A stretch of DNA of 64,000 nucleotides from Alcaligenaceae bacterium SAGV5. GTDB lineage: Bacteria; Pseudomonadota; Gammaproteobacteria; Burkholderiales; Burkholderiaceae_B. Positions 19,570 to 27,668 of the stretch are shown here, piece by piece. The first letter of the stretch is position 1. Every line of letters begins with the position of its first letter. The stretch covers positions 1-64,000 of the forward strand of contig SPDP01000009.1 of assembly GCA_009360345.1 (NCBI GenBank). The letters run 5' to 3'. Position numbers and translations under genes: made by a program. The notes beneath the pieces were generated by a model. That model was given only the letters and a program-made list of their open reading frames with translations, was not told where the DNA came from and made no database searches.

Positions 19570-20268
19570 CTACCGGCGTGTCGTCTGCGCCACGGCCTGC
19601 AAGGCCCGCCACGCGGTGGCCTTGATTGAAGACCAGACAGGCCGGCCGAGCTCCGCCTGCAGGGAATCCAGGATGTCGTAGGTGGGCAGTTGCGAACAGG
19701 CGATGAACAGCGCGTCGCAACCGTCGTCCATCGTGTTCCGCGCCAACGCCGCCACCTCCGGCGCCGTGATGCGCCCCAACGCTTCGACATCGGCCGCGGC
19801 CAGGCTGCTGACGCGGTGCGCCTCGATCCCCCCCTCGGCCAGGAACAGACCGAGGTTGCGGTTGACTTCGTCGCTATAGGGCGTGACCAGCGCGATGCGG
19901 CGAGCGGCAGCCGCCTGCAGCGCCGCCACCATCGACCGCGCGGTGGTGACCACCGGCTTGCCCGTGATCGCCGCCAGCTCCTCCGCCAGTTGCGCTTCGC
20001 CCCGGGGCCCGGCGATGAACCCCGCCGCCGTGCAGCCATATGCCACCACGTCGATATCCGGGGGAAAGCTCGCCGCCAGTTCAAGCGCACTGGCCTTGTA
20101 GGGAGGCAGGGTTTCCTTGGTCAACAAGCCCGCGCCGCGCGGGATCCGCAAGGTGACGCACCGTGACCCGTCCGGCAGCCAGGCGGTCAGTTCCCGCTCC
20201 ATGGTGGTGTTGTTCGCCGGCACCATCAGCCCGACTTTCAACGGCGCGGGCGAGGCATACGCATTCAT
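19570..20268 (-). CDS. Asp/Glu racemase-superfamily enzyme, maleate cis-trans isomerase-like
   Basis: Protein of 232 residues starting KVGLMVPANNTTMERE near the N-terminus, the pattern of maleate isomerases. Both candidate catalytic cysteines are present, Cys79 (VVAYGCTAAGF) and Cys191 (LFIACSQLPTYD). Arylmalonate decarboxylases lack the first, so isomerase or racemase activity is more likely. The ATG at 20268 has GGAG nine bases upstream; an ATG at 20283 is also possible. The 77 bp to TctC contain the TctC ribosome-binding site. Confidence 0.8.
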   Translation of the reverse strand: MNAYASPAPLKVGLMVPANNTTMERELTAWLPDGSRCVTLRIPRGAGLLTKETLPPYKASALELAASFPPDIDVVAYGCTAAGFIAGPRGEAQLAEELAAITGKPVVTTARSMVAALQAAAARRIALVTPYSDEVNRNLGLFLAEGGIEAHRVSSLAAADVEALGRITAPEVAALARNTMDDGCDALFIACSQLPTYDILDSLQAELGRPVWSSIKATAWRALQAVAQTTRR

Positions 20269-20325
20269 AGTCGGAATCTCCATGTTCGCGATCCGCGCGC
20301 GATGCGCGCTTTCGTAACGCGGTGT

Positions 20326-21447
20326 CTAGGAAGCACTGGCGCCACCCGGCCTGACCAGCCGGGCTCCAGGCCAGGCGGCACTGGCGGCGCGCGCATAGGG
20401 CTTGGGATAGTCGACCGCAGCGCCCAGGGCTTCGGCCGCGTGCCATCCCCAGCGGGGATCGTCGAGCATCGCCCGTCCCAACGCCACGAAGTCGGCGCGT
20501 CCGGACCGTACGATGGCGTCGGCCTGCTGCGCGAGCGCGATCATGCCGACCGCGCGGGTGGCCAGGCCCGTCCGCTGGCGGACCTCGGCGGCGAACGGCA
20601 CCTGATACTCCGGCCCGACCCGGATCTGCTGGCGCCCCACCAGGCCGCCGCTGGACACGCAAACGTAGTCGCACCCGATGGACTTCAGGGTGCCGGCGAA
20701 GGCCACCGCATCGTCGAGCCCGAAGCCGCCCTCGGCCCAGTCGCTGGCGCTGATGCGCACGCCCAGGGCCCGATCGGACGGGACCACGGCCCGGACCGCC
20801 TGCGCGACCTCCAGCGGAAAGCGCATGCGGCGTGCGGCATCGCCGCCATAGGCGTCGTCGCGCCGGTTCGACAGGGGGGACAGGAACTGGTGCAGCAGGT
20901 AACCGTGCGCGGCATGCAGTTCGATCACATCGAAACCGATGCGCACTGCCCGCCGGGCGGCGGACACGAATGCCTGCGCGACGCGCCGCAATCCGGCTTC
21001 GTCGAGTTCGGCCGGAACCGGCCCGCCTTCGTCGGCCGCCAAGGCCGAGGGCGCCAGGACGGGCCAGCCCCCTTCCTCGGCAGGCAGCGGCCCGCGCCCC
21101 GCCCAGGGCAGGCGCACGGATCCCTTGCGCCCGGTGTGCGACAGCTGGACCCCCAGGCGGGCGCCTCCCCACTGCCGGCAGAAATCGACCACGCGGCCGA
21201 GCGCCTGCTCTTGCGAGTCGCCATACAGGCCCAGGCATTGCAGGGAACCCCGGCCGTCGGGCTCGACCGCGGTGGCCTCGGTCATGACCAGCCCCGCGCC
21301 GGAATACGACAGTTGTCCCAGATGAACCAGATGCCAGTCGCTGGCACAGCCATCCGGCGCGCTGCTGTACTGGGCCATGGGCGACACGGCGATCCTGTTC
21401 GGGAGTTCCATGCCACCCAGCACGAGCGGAGAAAAGAGTGCAGTCAT
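20326..21447 (-). CDS. Old-yellow-enzyme family NADH:flavin oxidoreductase (YqjM-like)
   Basis: FMN enzyme of 373 residues that reduces activated C=C bonds. It shows LFSPLVLGGMELPNRIAVSP at the N-terminus, the substrate-binding pair in ELHAAHGYLLHQFLSPLSNR, and RADFVALGRAMLDDPRW at the phosphate-binding end. The cysteine used by YqjM to tune the flavin (in MCMYS) is alanine here (PMAQYSS). It is first in the operon with the isomerase-like enzyme, TctC and cupin, which suggests sequential processing of an unsaturated acid. Confidence 0.93.
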   Translation of the reverse strand: MTALFSPLVLGGMELPNRIAVSPMAQYSSAPDGCASDWHLVHLGQLSYSGAGLVMTEATAVEPDGRGSLQCLGLYGDSQEQALGRVVDFCRQWGGARLGVQLSHTGRKGSVRLPWAGRGPLPAEEGGWPVLAPSALAADEGGPVPAELDEAGLRRVAQAFVSAARRAVRIGFDVIELHAAHGYLLHQFLSPLSNRRDDAYGGDAARRMRFPLEVAQAVRAVVPSDRALGVRISASDWAEGGFGLDDAVAFAGTLKSIGCDYVCVSSGGLVGRQQIRVGPEYQVPFAAEVRQRTGLATRAVGMIALAQQADAIVRSGRADFVALGRAMLDDPRWGWHAAEALGAAVDYPKPYARAASAAWPGARLVRPGGASAS

Positions 21448-21528
21448 GAGTCAGATCGTCGCTTGCGCGTGGCCGGGGCGATGCAGGGACTCGGCGGCGG
21501 CAGTCGCCTTCTGGACGCCCCGATTAAA

Positions 21529-21545
21529 AAATTATCTTATAATTT
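21529..21545. promoter_or_regulatory. AT-rich inverted repeat in a divergent promoter region
   Basis: AAATTAT (21529-21535), spacer CTT, ATAATTT (21539-21545): a perfect 7-bp inverted repeat in an AT-rich island. It lies between the divergent old-yellow-enzyme operon and the NIPSNAP gene and could be an operator for either. No regulator gene is adjacent. Confidence 0.4.
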
Positions 21546-21585
21546 GGGAAACTTTGTCAATAAACGAGACGTAAGAGGCGCCACC

Positions 21586-22215
21586 ATGCCCATCGACGAA
21601 CTCCGCATCTACACCGTCGCCCCCGGCGGCCTGGCCGAGTATCTCCGGCTGGCCCAGGAGGTTGCCGTCCCCGTTCGAGGCGATGCCTACGGCCGGCTCC
21701 TCGGCTTCTGGTTCGGCGAAATCGGCTCGGTCCATCGCATCTTCAATCTCTGGCAGCACGACGATCTGCAAACACGGCAGGCCGCGCGCGCCCGGCTCGC
21801 CGCGCTGCCGGCCTGGCGCGACGACTATGTGGCGAAGGTGCATCCGCTGATGCAGGAGCAGGAGATCCGGCTGATGGAGGCCATCGCGCCGCTGGCACAA
21901 CCGCCGGCCCCGGACCGCAATATCTACGAGACGAGGCTCATCCGCACCAAGGTAGGCAAGGCCGCGGAGTTCGCGGCCCTGTTGCGCGATGCGCACCCCG
22001 ATGCGGCATCCGTCGCTTCCGTGGGCATCTGGACCACGCAGGCCGGGCGCCTGAACGAGGTCGTGCAGATACTGGCCTATCGCGACGTGGGCGCGCGCCT
22101 GGCCGCCTCGCTGGCCCAGGACGGATGGCGCGCCTTTCTGGCGCGGCACGGCCATCTCGTCGATCGCATCGAATCGAGCCTGATGCTGGCCGCGGCCCAC
22201 TCCCCGCTGCGCTGA
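21586..22215 (+). CDS. NIPSNAP-family protein
   Basis: Protein of 209 residues containing two related ~100-residue ferredoxin-like halves. The first opens MPIDELRIYTVAPGGLAEYL and ends in YVAKVHPLMQEQE; the second opens IYETRLIRTKVGKAAEF. This duplicated alpha-beta barrel layout is the bacterial NIPSNAP (DUF3291-like) fold. Several bacterial members sit beside catabolic genes; no enzymatic activity can be assigned. It is single, divergent from the old-yellow-enzyme operon and convergent with the ThDP enzyme gene. Confidence 0.8.
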   Translation: MPIDELRIYTVAPGGLAEYLRLAQEVAVPVRGDAYGRLLGFWFGEIGSVHRIFNLWQHDDLQTRQAARARLAALPAWRDDYVAKVHPLMQEQEIRLMEAIAPLAQPPAPDRNIYETRLIRTKVGKAAEFAALLRDAHPDAASVASVGIWTTQAGRLNEVVQILAYRDVGARLAASLAQDGWRAFLARHGHLVDRIESSLMLAAAHSPLR

Positions 22216-22251
22216 CGGCGCGGCGGGGCCCCACTGCCGCGGCCGCCGGGT

Positions 22252-23799
22252 TCAGGGTATGCGCGCCTCGATCAGGAACGGCCCCCGCCGGGCGCACGCA
22301 CCGCGGAAGGCATCCGCCAGGCCCGACACCGTATCCACCGCCACCGCCTCGACCCCTTGGCCGCGCGCCAGCGCCACCCAGTCCAGTTCGGGCCCCACGA
22401 GGTCGAGCATCCTGTGCGCCTGTTCGCCGGGCTGGTCGATACCCACGCCCTTCAACTCGCCCTGGAGGATCCGGTAGCTGCGATTGGCCAGGATGAGGGT
22501 CACCACGTCCAGCCGCTCGCGCGCCTGGGTCCACAGCGCCTGGAGCGTGTACATGCCGCTGCCGTCGCCTTCGAAGCAGACCACCTTGCGGTCCGGGCAA
22601 GCCACGCTGGCCCCCGTGGCCATCGGCAGGCCGGAACCGATGGCGCCGCCGGTGATCTGCAAGTAGTCATGCGGCGCCGCGCCGTCGGTAAACCGGAACA
22701 GCGAACGGCCCGACGACACGGATTCGTCGCACAGGATGGCACCCTCGGGAAGCAGGGCGGCCATGGTCTGCATGACGGTATCGGCATCGAGCGGGCCATC
22801 GGCGGGCAGCCCTGGCGCCGCGGCCACCGGAACGGGCGCGGCGCCAGGCAGGCCCAGTTCGTCGGCCAGCCAGGCCAGCGCATGCAAGGCGTCGCCACCC
22901 GGTTCGACCAGGGCCTGGATCTCGCAGCCGGCGGGCGTGAGCATGCGCGGCTTGCCCGGATAGCCGAAGAACGCCGCGGGCGGATGACTCCCCACGAGGA
23001 TCAGCACATCCAGTCCCGCCAGCGCGGCCACCCCCTGATCCACGGCGAACGGCACCCGCGGAACCACCAGCCGGCCCCGTCCCCGCGCGACCCGGCGATT
23101 CGACTGCGAGGCCATGACGCGGATACCCGCGCCGGCCAGTCGGGCCACCACGGGCAGGCCAGCCTCTTCCAGCGCTCGTCCGGTCACCAGCACGGCGCAG
23201 CGTCGGCCGGAGCGCAGCGCCTGGACCGCCCGGCGCATCGCCTCGGCCGACGCCCGCGCCAGGGCCGGCGGCTCGGCGGCCCCCATCGGCTCGCCGCCGG
23301 GGCTCCAGGCGGTATCGGCCGGCAGGATGAGCATCGCGATCTGTCCATCCTGGCTGCGCGCGGCGGTCACGGCATCGGCCGCGTCCCGGGCGATGCTCCG
23401 TCCGTCGCCGCCCACCCGCCACCAGTCGGAAGCCAGGGCCGCCGCGCCCGGGACATCACTGCGCAGCGGGCTTTCGTACTGCAGATGATCGCTCGCGTGT
23501 TCACCGACGATGTTCACGATGGGCGACCGGGCCTTGCGGGCATTGTGCAGATTGGCCATGCCATTGGTCAGGCCTGGCCCCAGATGCAGCAAGGTCGAGG
23601 CGGGCCGCCCGGCCATGCGCGCATAACCATCGGCCGCCCCGGTCACCACCCCCTCGAACAGGCCCAGCACGCATCGCATGCCGGGCACCCGATCGAGGGC
23701 GGCGACGAAGTGCATCTCCGACGTTCCCGGATTGGCGAAACAGACGTCCACGCTGGACGCGAGAAGGGTCCTGACAAGCGACTCGGCGCCATTCATCAT
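22252..23799 (-). CDS. Thiamine-diphosphate enzyme, acetolactate synthase large-subunit-like
   Basis: Protein of 515 residues with the three-domain layout of ThDP decarboxylases/synthases. The catalytic Glu49 lies in VLGLFEGVVTGAADGYARMA. A central domain follows, then the ThDP/Mg motif GDGSGMYTLQALW running to ILANRSY. It resembles the acetolactate synthase-like/benzoylformate decarboxylase-like group rather than IlvB, and no small subunit is nearby. The preceding gene on the same strand is a TctC protein 87 bp upstream, so uptake and cleavage of a 2-oxo acid is a plausible pairing. The start may be the ATG at 23799 or the next at 23796. Confidence 0.87.
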   Translation of the reverse strand: MMNGAESLVRTLLASSVDVCFANPGTSEMHFVAALDRVPGMRCVLGLFEGVVTGAADGYARMAGRPASTLLHLGPGLTNGMANLHNARKARSPIVNIVGEHASDHLQYESPLRSDVPGAAALASDWWRVGGDGRSIARDAADAVTAARSQDGQIAMLILPADTAWSPGGEPMGAAEPPALARASAEAMRRAVQALRSGRRCAVLVTGRALEEAGLPVVARLAGAGIRVMASQSNRRVARGRGRLVVPRVPFAVDQGVAALAGLDVLILVGSHPPAAFFGYPGKPRMLTPAGCEIQALVEPGGDALHALAWLADELGLPGAAPVPVAAAPGLPADGPLDADTVMQTMAALLPEGAILCDESVSSGRSLFRFTDGAAPHDYLQITGGAIGSGLPMATGASVACPDRKVVCFEGDGSGMYTLQALWTQARERLDVVTLILANRSYRILQGELKGVGIDQPGEQAHRMLDLVGPELDWVALARGQGVEAVAVDTVSGLADAFRGACARRGPFLIEARIP

Positions 23800-23886
23800 G
23801 CGGCACTATCCCATCGAAACAAAACGTTATGATCCCGCCGCGCGCGCCCATCCAGGGCGGCTGCGCGGCATCCCTCCCGACTCCGG

Positions 23887-24843
23887 TCAGTTCGCCGTGA
23901 TGTTCGCATCCCGGATCACTTTCGCCCAGCGCGAACGCTCCTCCCGCATGAAGCGGCCGGCCGCCTCCGGCGGGCTGGCCACCACGGCGACCCCCAGCGC
24001 ATCCAGGCGCTCCTTGATTTCCGGGCGGGCGAGCACGACGGCGATTTCCTTCTGCAGGCGGTCGATCCGGTCCTGCGGCGTCCTGGCCGGCACCACCATG
24101 CCGAACCAGTTGGTAACACTGAAGCCCGGCAGGGTCTCGGCCACGGCCGGGGCATCAGGGAAGACGGCCAGCCGCCGGTCGCCGGTGGTGGCCAGCGCGC
24201 GCAGGCGCCCGGCCTCGACGAACGGCAGCCCGATGGCCGTCGCCTCGAAGGTCATCTGCACCTGCCCGGCGATCACGTCATTGATGGCGGGCGTGCTGCC
24301 TTTGTACGGCACGTGGGTCAGCTTCAGGCCCGTGGCGGCATTGAACAGCTCCCCCGCCATGTGAGGCAATCCGCCGTTGCCGCTGGACGAGAAATTGACC
24401 TTGCCGGGGTTCGCCTTGGCATAGGCGATCAATTCGCCCACGGTGCGGGCCGGCAGCGCGGGATTCACGTACAGCACGAACCCCGACGAGGCGACCACGG
24501 TGACCGGCGCGAAGTCCTTCTCCATGTCATAGCTGAGGTCCTTGGTCAGCACCGGCGTGATGCTCAGATTGCCCATCGTTCCCATCAGCACGGTATAGCC
24601 GTCGGCTTCGGCTCTCGCCACGCCCTGCGTGGCCACCACGCCGCCGGCGCCCGGCTTGTTCTCGATCACCACGGGCTGGCCCAGCCGCTCCGCCAGCGGC
24701 GGCCCCATCAGCCGCGCAATGGTGTCGATCGCCCCGCCCGGGGGAAAGCCGATGATGATCCGCACCGGACGCTCGGGGTAGGCCGCGAGCGCGGGCGCGC
24801 CGACTGTCGCCAGGAGCGCCATGACCGCCAGGATCCGTTTCAT
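23887..24843 (-). CDS. TctC/Bug-family periplasmic binding protein
   Basis: Protein of 318 residues. The signal peptide runs to about ALAA (MKRILAVMALLATVGAPALA). The mature protein has YPERPVRIIIGFPPGGAID, VIENKPGAGG and HVPYKGSTPAIND, the ligand-loop signatures of Bug proteins. It is first gene of a two-gene operon with the ThDP enzyme. Upstream to the divergent propeller gene is a 95-bp AT-rich promoter region. Confidence 0.93.
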   Translation of the reverse strand: MKRILAVMALLATVGAPALAAYPERPVRIIIGFPPGGAIDTIARLMGPPLAERLGQPVVIENKPGAGGVVATQGVARAEADGYTVLMGTMGNLSITPVLTKDLSYDMEKDFAPVTVVASSGFVLYVNPALPARTVGELIAYAKANPGKVNFSSSGNGGLPHMAGELFNAATGLKLTHVPYKGSTPAINDVIAGQVQMTFEATAIGLPFVEAGRLRALATTGDRRLAVFPDAPAVAETLPGFSVTNWFGMVVPARTPQDRIDRLQKEIAVVLARPEIKERLDALGVAVVASPPEAAGRFMREERSRWAKVIRDANITAN

Positions 24844-24937
24844 TGCCGTCTCCGAATAATAAAATTTCTTACATAGTAGTATATTTTTACGGAAAAGATA
24901 TACTGATGATCTGGCGTCATCAAGGAGGCAAACGGGG

Positions 24938-25960
24938 ATGTCGAGGCGTATCGAAGTCTATGCCGGCACCGCCGGCCATTCCGCATGGTTCAGCGAAGAC
25001 CGGGGAGAAACCTGGCTGCATCCGAACAGCCATTCGGGCATGTATCTCGAGGCCCGCGTCTGGACGTTCAGCAGCCATCCCGCCAGGCCGGGCGTCCTGC
25101 ACGCGGGAACCGACATGGGCATCCATCGCTGGGACGAATCCACGACCCGCTGGACCCCCGTACCGTCGCCGCTGGCCGATGTCTGGGCGCTGGCGCAATC
25201 CCCCGTCGACCCTGACGTCCTCTACGCTGGCGGACGGCCCGCCGCGGTCTATTGCAGCGAGGACGGCGGCGCCTCCTGGCGGCCGTTCGATTTACCCGGC
25301 GCGGCCGCCTTCTCGCCCATCAACCAGGGGCCCACGCGCGTCACCCAGATCCTGGTCGATCCCGTCGATCCCGACGTGCTGTGGGCCACCATCGAAATCG
25401 GCGGCATCTATCGCAGCGGCGATCGCGGCCGGACCTGGGAGCCCAGGAACGAGGGGCTCGTATCGCTGGACGTCCACGGCATCGCGGTGCTGAGGAAGCC
25501 CGGCGGGGTGCGCACGATCCTGGCCACCACCAATCGCGGCCTGCACCGCAGCGACGACGATGGCGGCCATTGGACGTTCCAGCAGCTCGACTCTCCGTGG
25601 CAATACACCCGAGCCGTGGTGCCACGCGCGGATACCGACCGCATCGTGTTCCTGACCAACGGCAACGGCCCCCCGGGCAGCGATGCCCGCCTGCTGCGAA
25701 GCACGGACCATGGCGACACCTGGCAACCCGTCCCGCTTCCAGGCCGGCTCAACAGCACGCTGTGGTGCATCGCGACGCATCCGTCCGATCCCATGCTGCT
25801 GTTCGCCTGCACCAACCTGGGCCAGTTGTTCCGCAGCGTCGATGGCGGCGACCAATGGGAACGCCTGCCCCACGAATTCGGCGAAGTGCGCGCCCTGCAC
25901 TGGCGCATGGCCGACATTCCCCCGGGCCGCCCGCCTCACTCCATTACCGTCAGGAACTAG
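24938..25960 (+). CDS. Asp-box (BNR) beta-propeller protein, sialidase-like fold
   Basis: Protein of 340 residues with six Asp-box motifs spaced as propeller blades: SEDRGETW, SEDGGASW, SGDRGRTW, SDDDGGHW, STDHGDTW, SVDGGDQW. There is no signal peptide (it begins MSRRIEVYAGTAGHSAWFSE), so it is predicted cytoplasmic, unlike most sialidase-fold proteins. The arginine triad of true sialidases is not evident, so sialidase activity is unlikely. AAGGAGG lies 9 bases before the ATG. The next gene starts 4 bp downstream, so the two are co-transcribed. Confidence 0.85.
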   Translation: MSRRIEVYAGTAGHSAWFSEDRGETWLHPNSHSGMYLEARVWTFSSHPARPGVLHAGTDMGIHRWDESTTRWTPVPSPLADVWALAQSPVDPDVLYAGGRPAAVYCSEDGGASWRPFDLPGAAAFSPINQGPTRVTQILVDPVDPDVLWATIEIGGIYRSGDRGRTWEPRNEGLVSLDVHGIAVLRKPGGVRTILATTNRGLHRSDDDGGHWTFQQLDSPWQYTRAVVPRADTDRIVFLTNGNGPPGSDARLLRSTDHGDTWQPVPLPGRLNSTLWCIATHPSDPMLLFACTNLGQLFRSVDGGDQWERLPHEFGEVRALHWRMADIPPGRPPHSITVRN

Positions 25961-25964
25961 GCTC

Positions 25965-26537
25965 ATGCAAGAACCGCGCTTTCCCCGCATTCCCCCCGAA
26001 CAGATGGACCCGCGCCAGCGGGAGGTGGCGGCCAGCATCGCCGCCGGGCCACGCGGCGAGGTCAAGGGCCCCTTCCTTGCGCTGCTGCACCATCCGGACC
26101 TGGCCGATCGCCTGCAGCAACTGGGCGAGCATCTGCGGTTCGGCACGGGACTGCCGCCCGAGCTGGTCGAATTGGCGGTGCTTGTCACGGCCCGGCATTG
26201 GGACTGCCAGTACGAATGGTTCGCCCACCGGCGCATCGCGCTGAACACGACGAGTCTCGACGCTGCCGTGATCGACGCCATCGCCCACGGGCAGCCGCTG
26301 CCCGCCATGCCGGACGAACAGCGCGACGCCTGCGACTTCTGCGGCGAACTGCTGCGCGACGGCGAGCCCGGCGAGCGCGCCTACGATGCCATCCTGCAAC
26401 GCTACGGCAGGCGCGGCGTCCTGGACCTGCTGGCGCTTTGCGGCTATTACGGCCTGCTGGCCATGGTCCTCAATACCGCGCGCATTCCACTGCCCGACGG
26501 CACGCCGGCGCCCCTCCCGCCGAAGCACCGCTCCTAG
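25965..26537 (+). CDS. Carboxymuconolactone decarboxylase/AhpD-like protein
   Basis: Helical protein of 190 residues. The core reads ELVELAVLVTARHWDCQYEW followed by FAHRRIA, the family's Glu...Cys...His arrangement in the proton-relay helix. A second weaker half (VLDLLALCGYYGLLAMVLN) is typical of longer family members. The reaction is unknown: relatives are gamma-carboxymuconolactone decarboxylases or peroxidase-like. Its TAG stop lies within the first bases of dispersed repeat copy 1. Confidence 0.85.
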   Translation: MQEPRFPRIPPEQMDPRQREVAASIAAGPRGEVKGPFLALLHHPDLADRLQQLGEHLRFGTGLPPELVELAVLVTARHWDCQYEWFAHRRIALNTTSLDAAVIDAIAHGQPLPAMPDEQRDACDFCGELLRDGEPGERAYDAILQRYGRRGVLDLLALCGYYGLLAMVLNTARIPLPDGTPAPLPPKHRS

Positions 26538-26661
26538 GCTGCATCGACACTCATGAATGTCTGGGATCGGGTTCCTGAACCGTCCTTGACCGGTGGGGTG
26601 GGGCGGCCCGCGGTGGGGCGCAGCGAAGCCGGTCCCGCTGCGCGGGACTTCCCGGAGTTGG
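26535..26661 (+). repeat. Dispersed ~127-bp intergenic repeat, copy 1
   Basis: This shares about 125 bp at more than 90% identity with the reverse complement of 42934-43063. Landmarks: TAGGCTG at the start, an imperfect version of the GACATTCATGAATGTC palindrome, GGGGTGGGGCGGCCCGCGG, and the hairpin GTCCCGC-TGC-GCGGGAC near the end. The first three bases are the stop codon of the preceding gene. No coding capacity. Confidence 0.88.
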
Positions 26662-26710
26662 CGCGGTTGGCGGGGCGTTCGGCGGTTTCGATGCGGTCCA
26701 CGAGCCCGAA

Positions 26711-27406
26711 TTGCTGAGGATCGCGGAGTTCCTGGTGCGCGAGATGCGGCGTTTCGGGCGATTCGCCGGACGCAATCTGGTGGCGGCTCAGGGCGGGGCG
26801 CGTCGGGATCATGCGGCCCGCCTGCGGTACTACGAAAGGCTGCTGCCGACGCTGGCGGGGCGGCGGCCGACGCCGGACGAGGTCCGAGAGTTCCTGTGGC
26901 TGCGGGCCGAGGCGCCGGGCCATGCGACGGAGGCCGGGGACCGGAGCGTGTCTCATCTCAAGGAGTTCTCCTTCCATCGCTTCGGCCTGTTGGCGCCGCG
27001 CGTCAACGCGCTCAGCCGGGTGCTGACGCGCAGCGCGGTGCAGTTCGCCAAGGCGGAATACGGGCTGTCGCAGGTGGAGTGGCTGGCCGTCACCCTGCTG
27101 GGCGCGTTCGAGCCGGTCTCCATTGGTGAGCTGGCCTATCACGCGATGCTGGATGCGGGGCAGATGAGCCGGACGGTGTCCGGGCTGGTCGAGCGGGGGT
27201 TCGTCGAGCGTCGGCGCAGCGAGGAGGACAGCCGCGAAACCGTGTTGACGCTGACCGGCGAGGGCGAGGAAATGCGGCGGCGCCTGGCGGAGGCGGCGGC
27301 GGCCCGCAACCGCCATGTGGTCGGGGACCTGCCCGAGAGCGAGCTTGCCATCGTCTACGCCCGCCTGGACGGGTTCATCGCCAGGGCGCGGCAATTGGTG
27401 GACTAG
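26711..27406 (+). CDS. MarR-family transcriptional regulator
   Basis: The winged-helix MarR domain occupies the last ~150 residues: EFSFHRFGLLAPRVNALSR, LSQVEWLAVTLLGAFEPVSI, the recognition helix region GQMSRTVSGLVERGFVERRR, and the C-terminal dimer helix. The open frame begins with TTG at 26711 and gives about 79 extra N-terminal residues unlike MarR proteins. A GTG at 26948 would give a normal-sized regulator. Inverted repeats at 27422 and 27551 downstream suggest control of the ABC transporter operon. Confidence 0.82.
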   Translation: MLRIAEFLVREMRRFGRFAGRNLVAAQGGARRDHAARLRYYERLLPTLAGRRPTPDEVREFLWLRAEAPGHATEAGDRSVSHLKEFSFHRFGLLAPRVNALSRVLTRSAVQFAKAEYGLSQVEWLAVTLLGAFEPVSIGELAYHAMLDAGQMSRTVSGLVERGFVERRRSEEDSRETVLTLTGEGEEMRRRLAEAAAARNRHVVGDLPESELAIVYARLDGFIARARQLVD

Positions 27407-27421
27407 CGGTCTGTACGTATA

Positions 27422-27440
27422 AATATGATTTATTCATATT
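27422..27440. promoter_or_regulatory. Inverted repeat between MarR gene and ABC operon
   Basis: AATATGA (27422-27428), 5-bp spacer, TCATATT (27434-27440), a perfect 7-bp inverted repeat 15 bp after the marR-like stop codon. It is in an AT-rich island that likely holds the promoter of the transporter operon. Candidate MarR-type operator. Confidence 0.4.
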
Positions 27441-27550
27441 AATTCGTATCGAGGATTGATCCGGCGAATTTTTGTTTGGCCTTGATTTATATGGAGTATT
27501 TGGTTTTCACCGCTTGATGGCTAGCATCCTAGGGAAAACTCCACCATTTT

Positions 27551-27573
27551 TTTATTTGACTAAATCAAATAAA
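27551..27573. promoter_or_regulatory. 9-bp inverted repeat, candidate operator of the ABC operon
   Basis: TTTATTTGA (27551-27559), 5-bp spacer, TCAAATAAA (27565-27573): perfect arms and total length typical for MarR dimers. It lies about 95 bp before the start of the substrate-binding protein gene. Confidence 0.5.
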
Positions 27574-27668
27574 AAATCGCAGAATGCATCGTGTGAAGGA
27601 AGGGGTGCCCCGGCCATGCGCCGGGATGCGCCACCTGATTGCGTTCCATCCGATTCAGGAGCCCTGCG

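Noticed and set aside
20302..21585. N-terminal 428 residues of the plus-strand frame leading into the NIPSNAP gene
   Set aside because: Antisense to the old-yellow-enzyme gene; the NIPSNAP protein starts at 21586 with a normal N-terminus.
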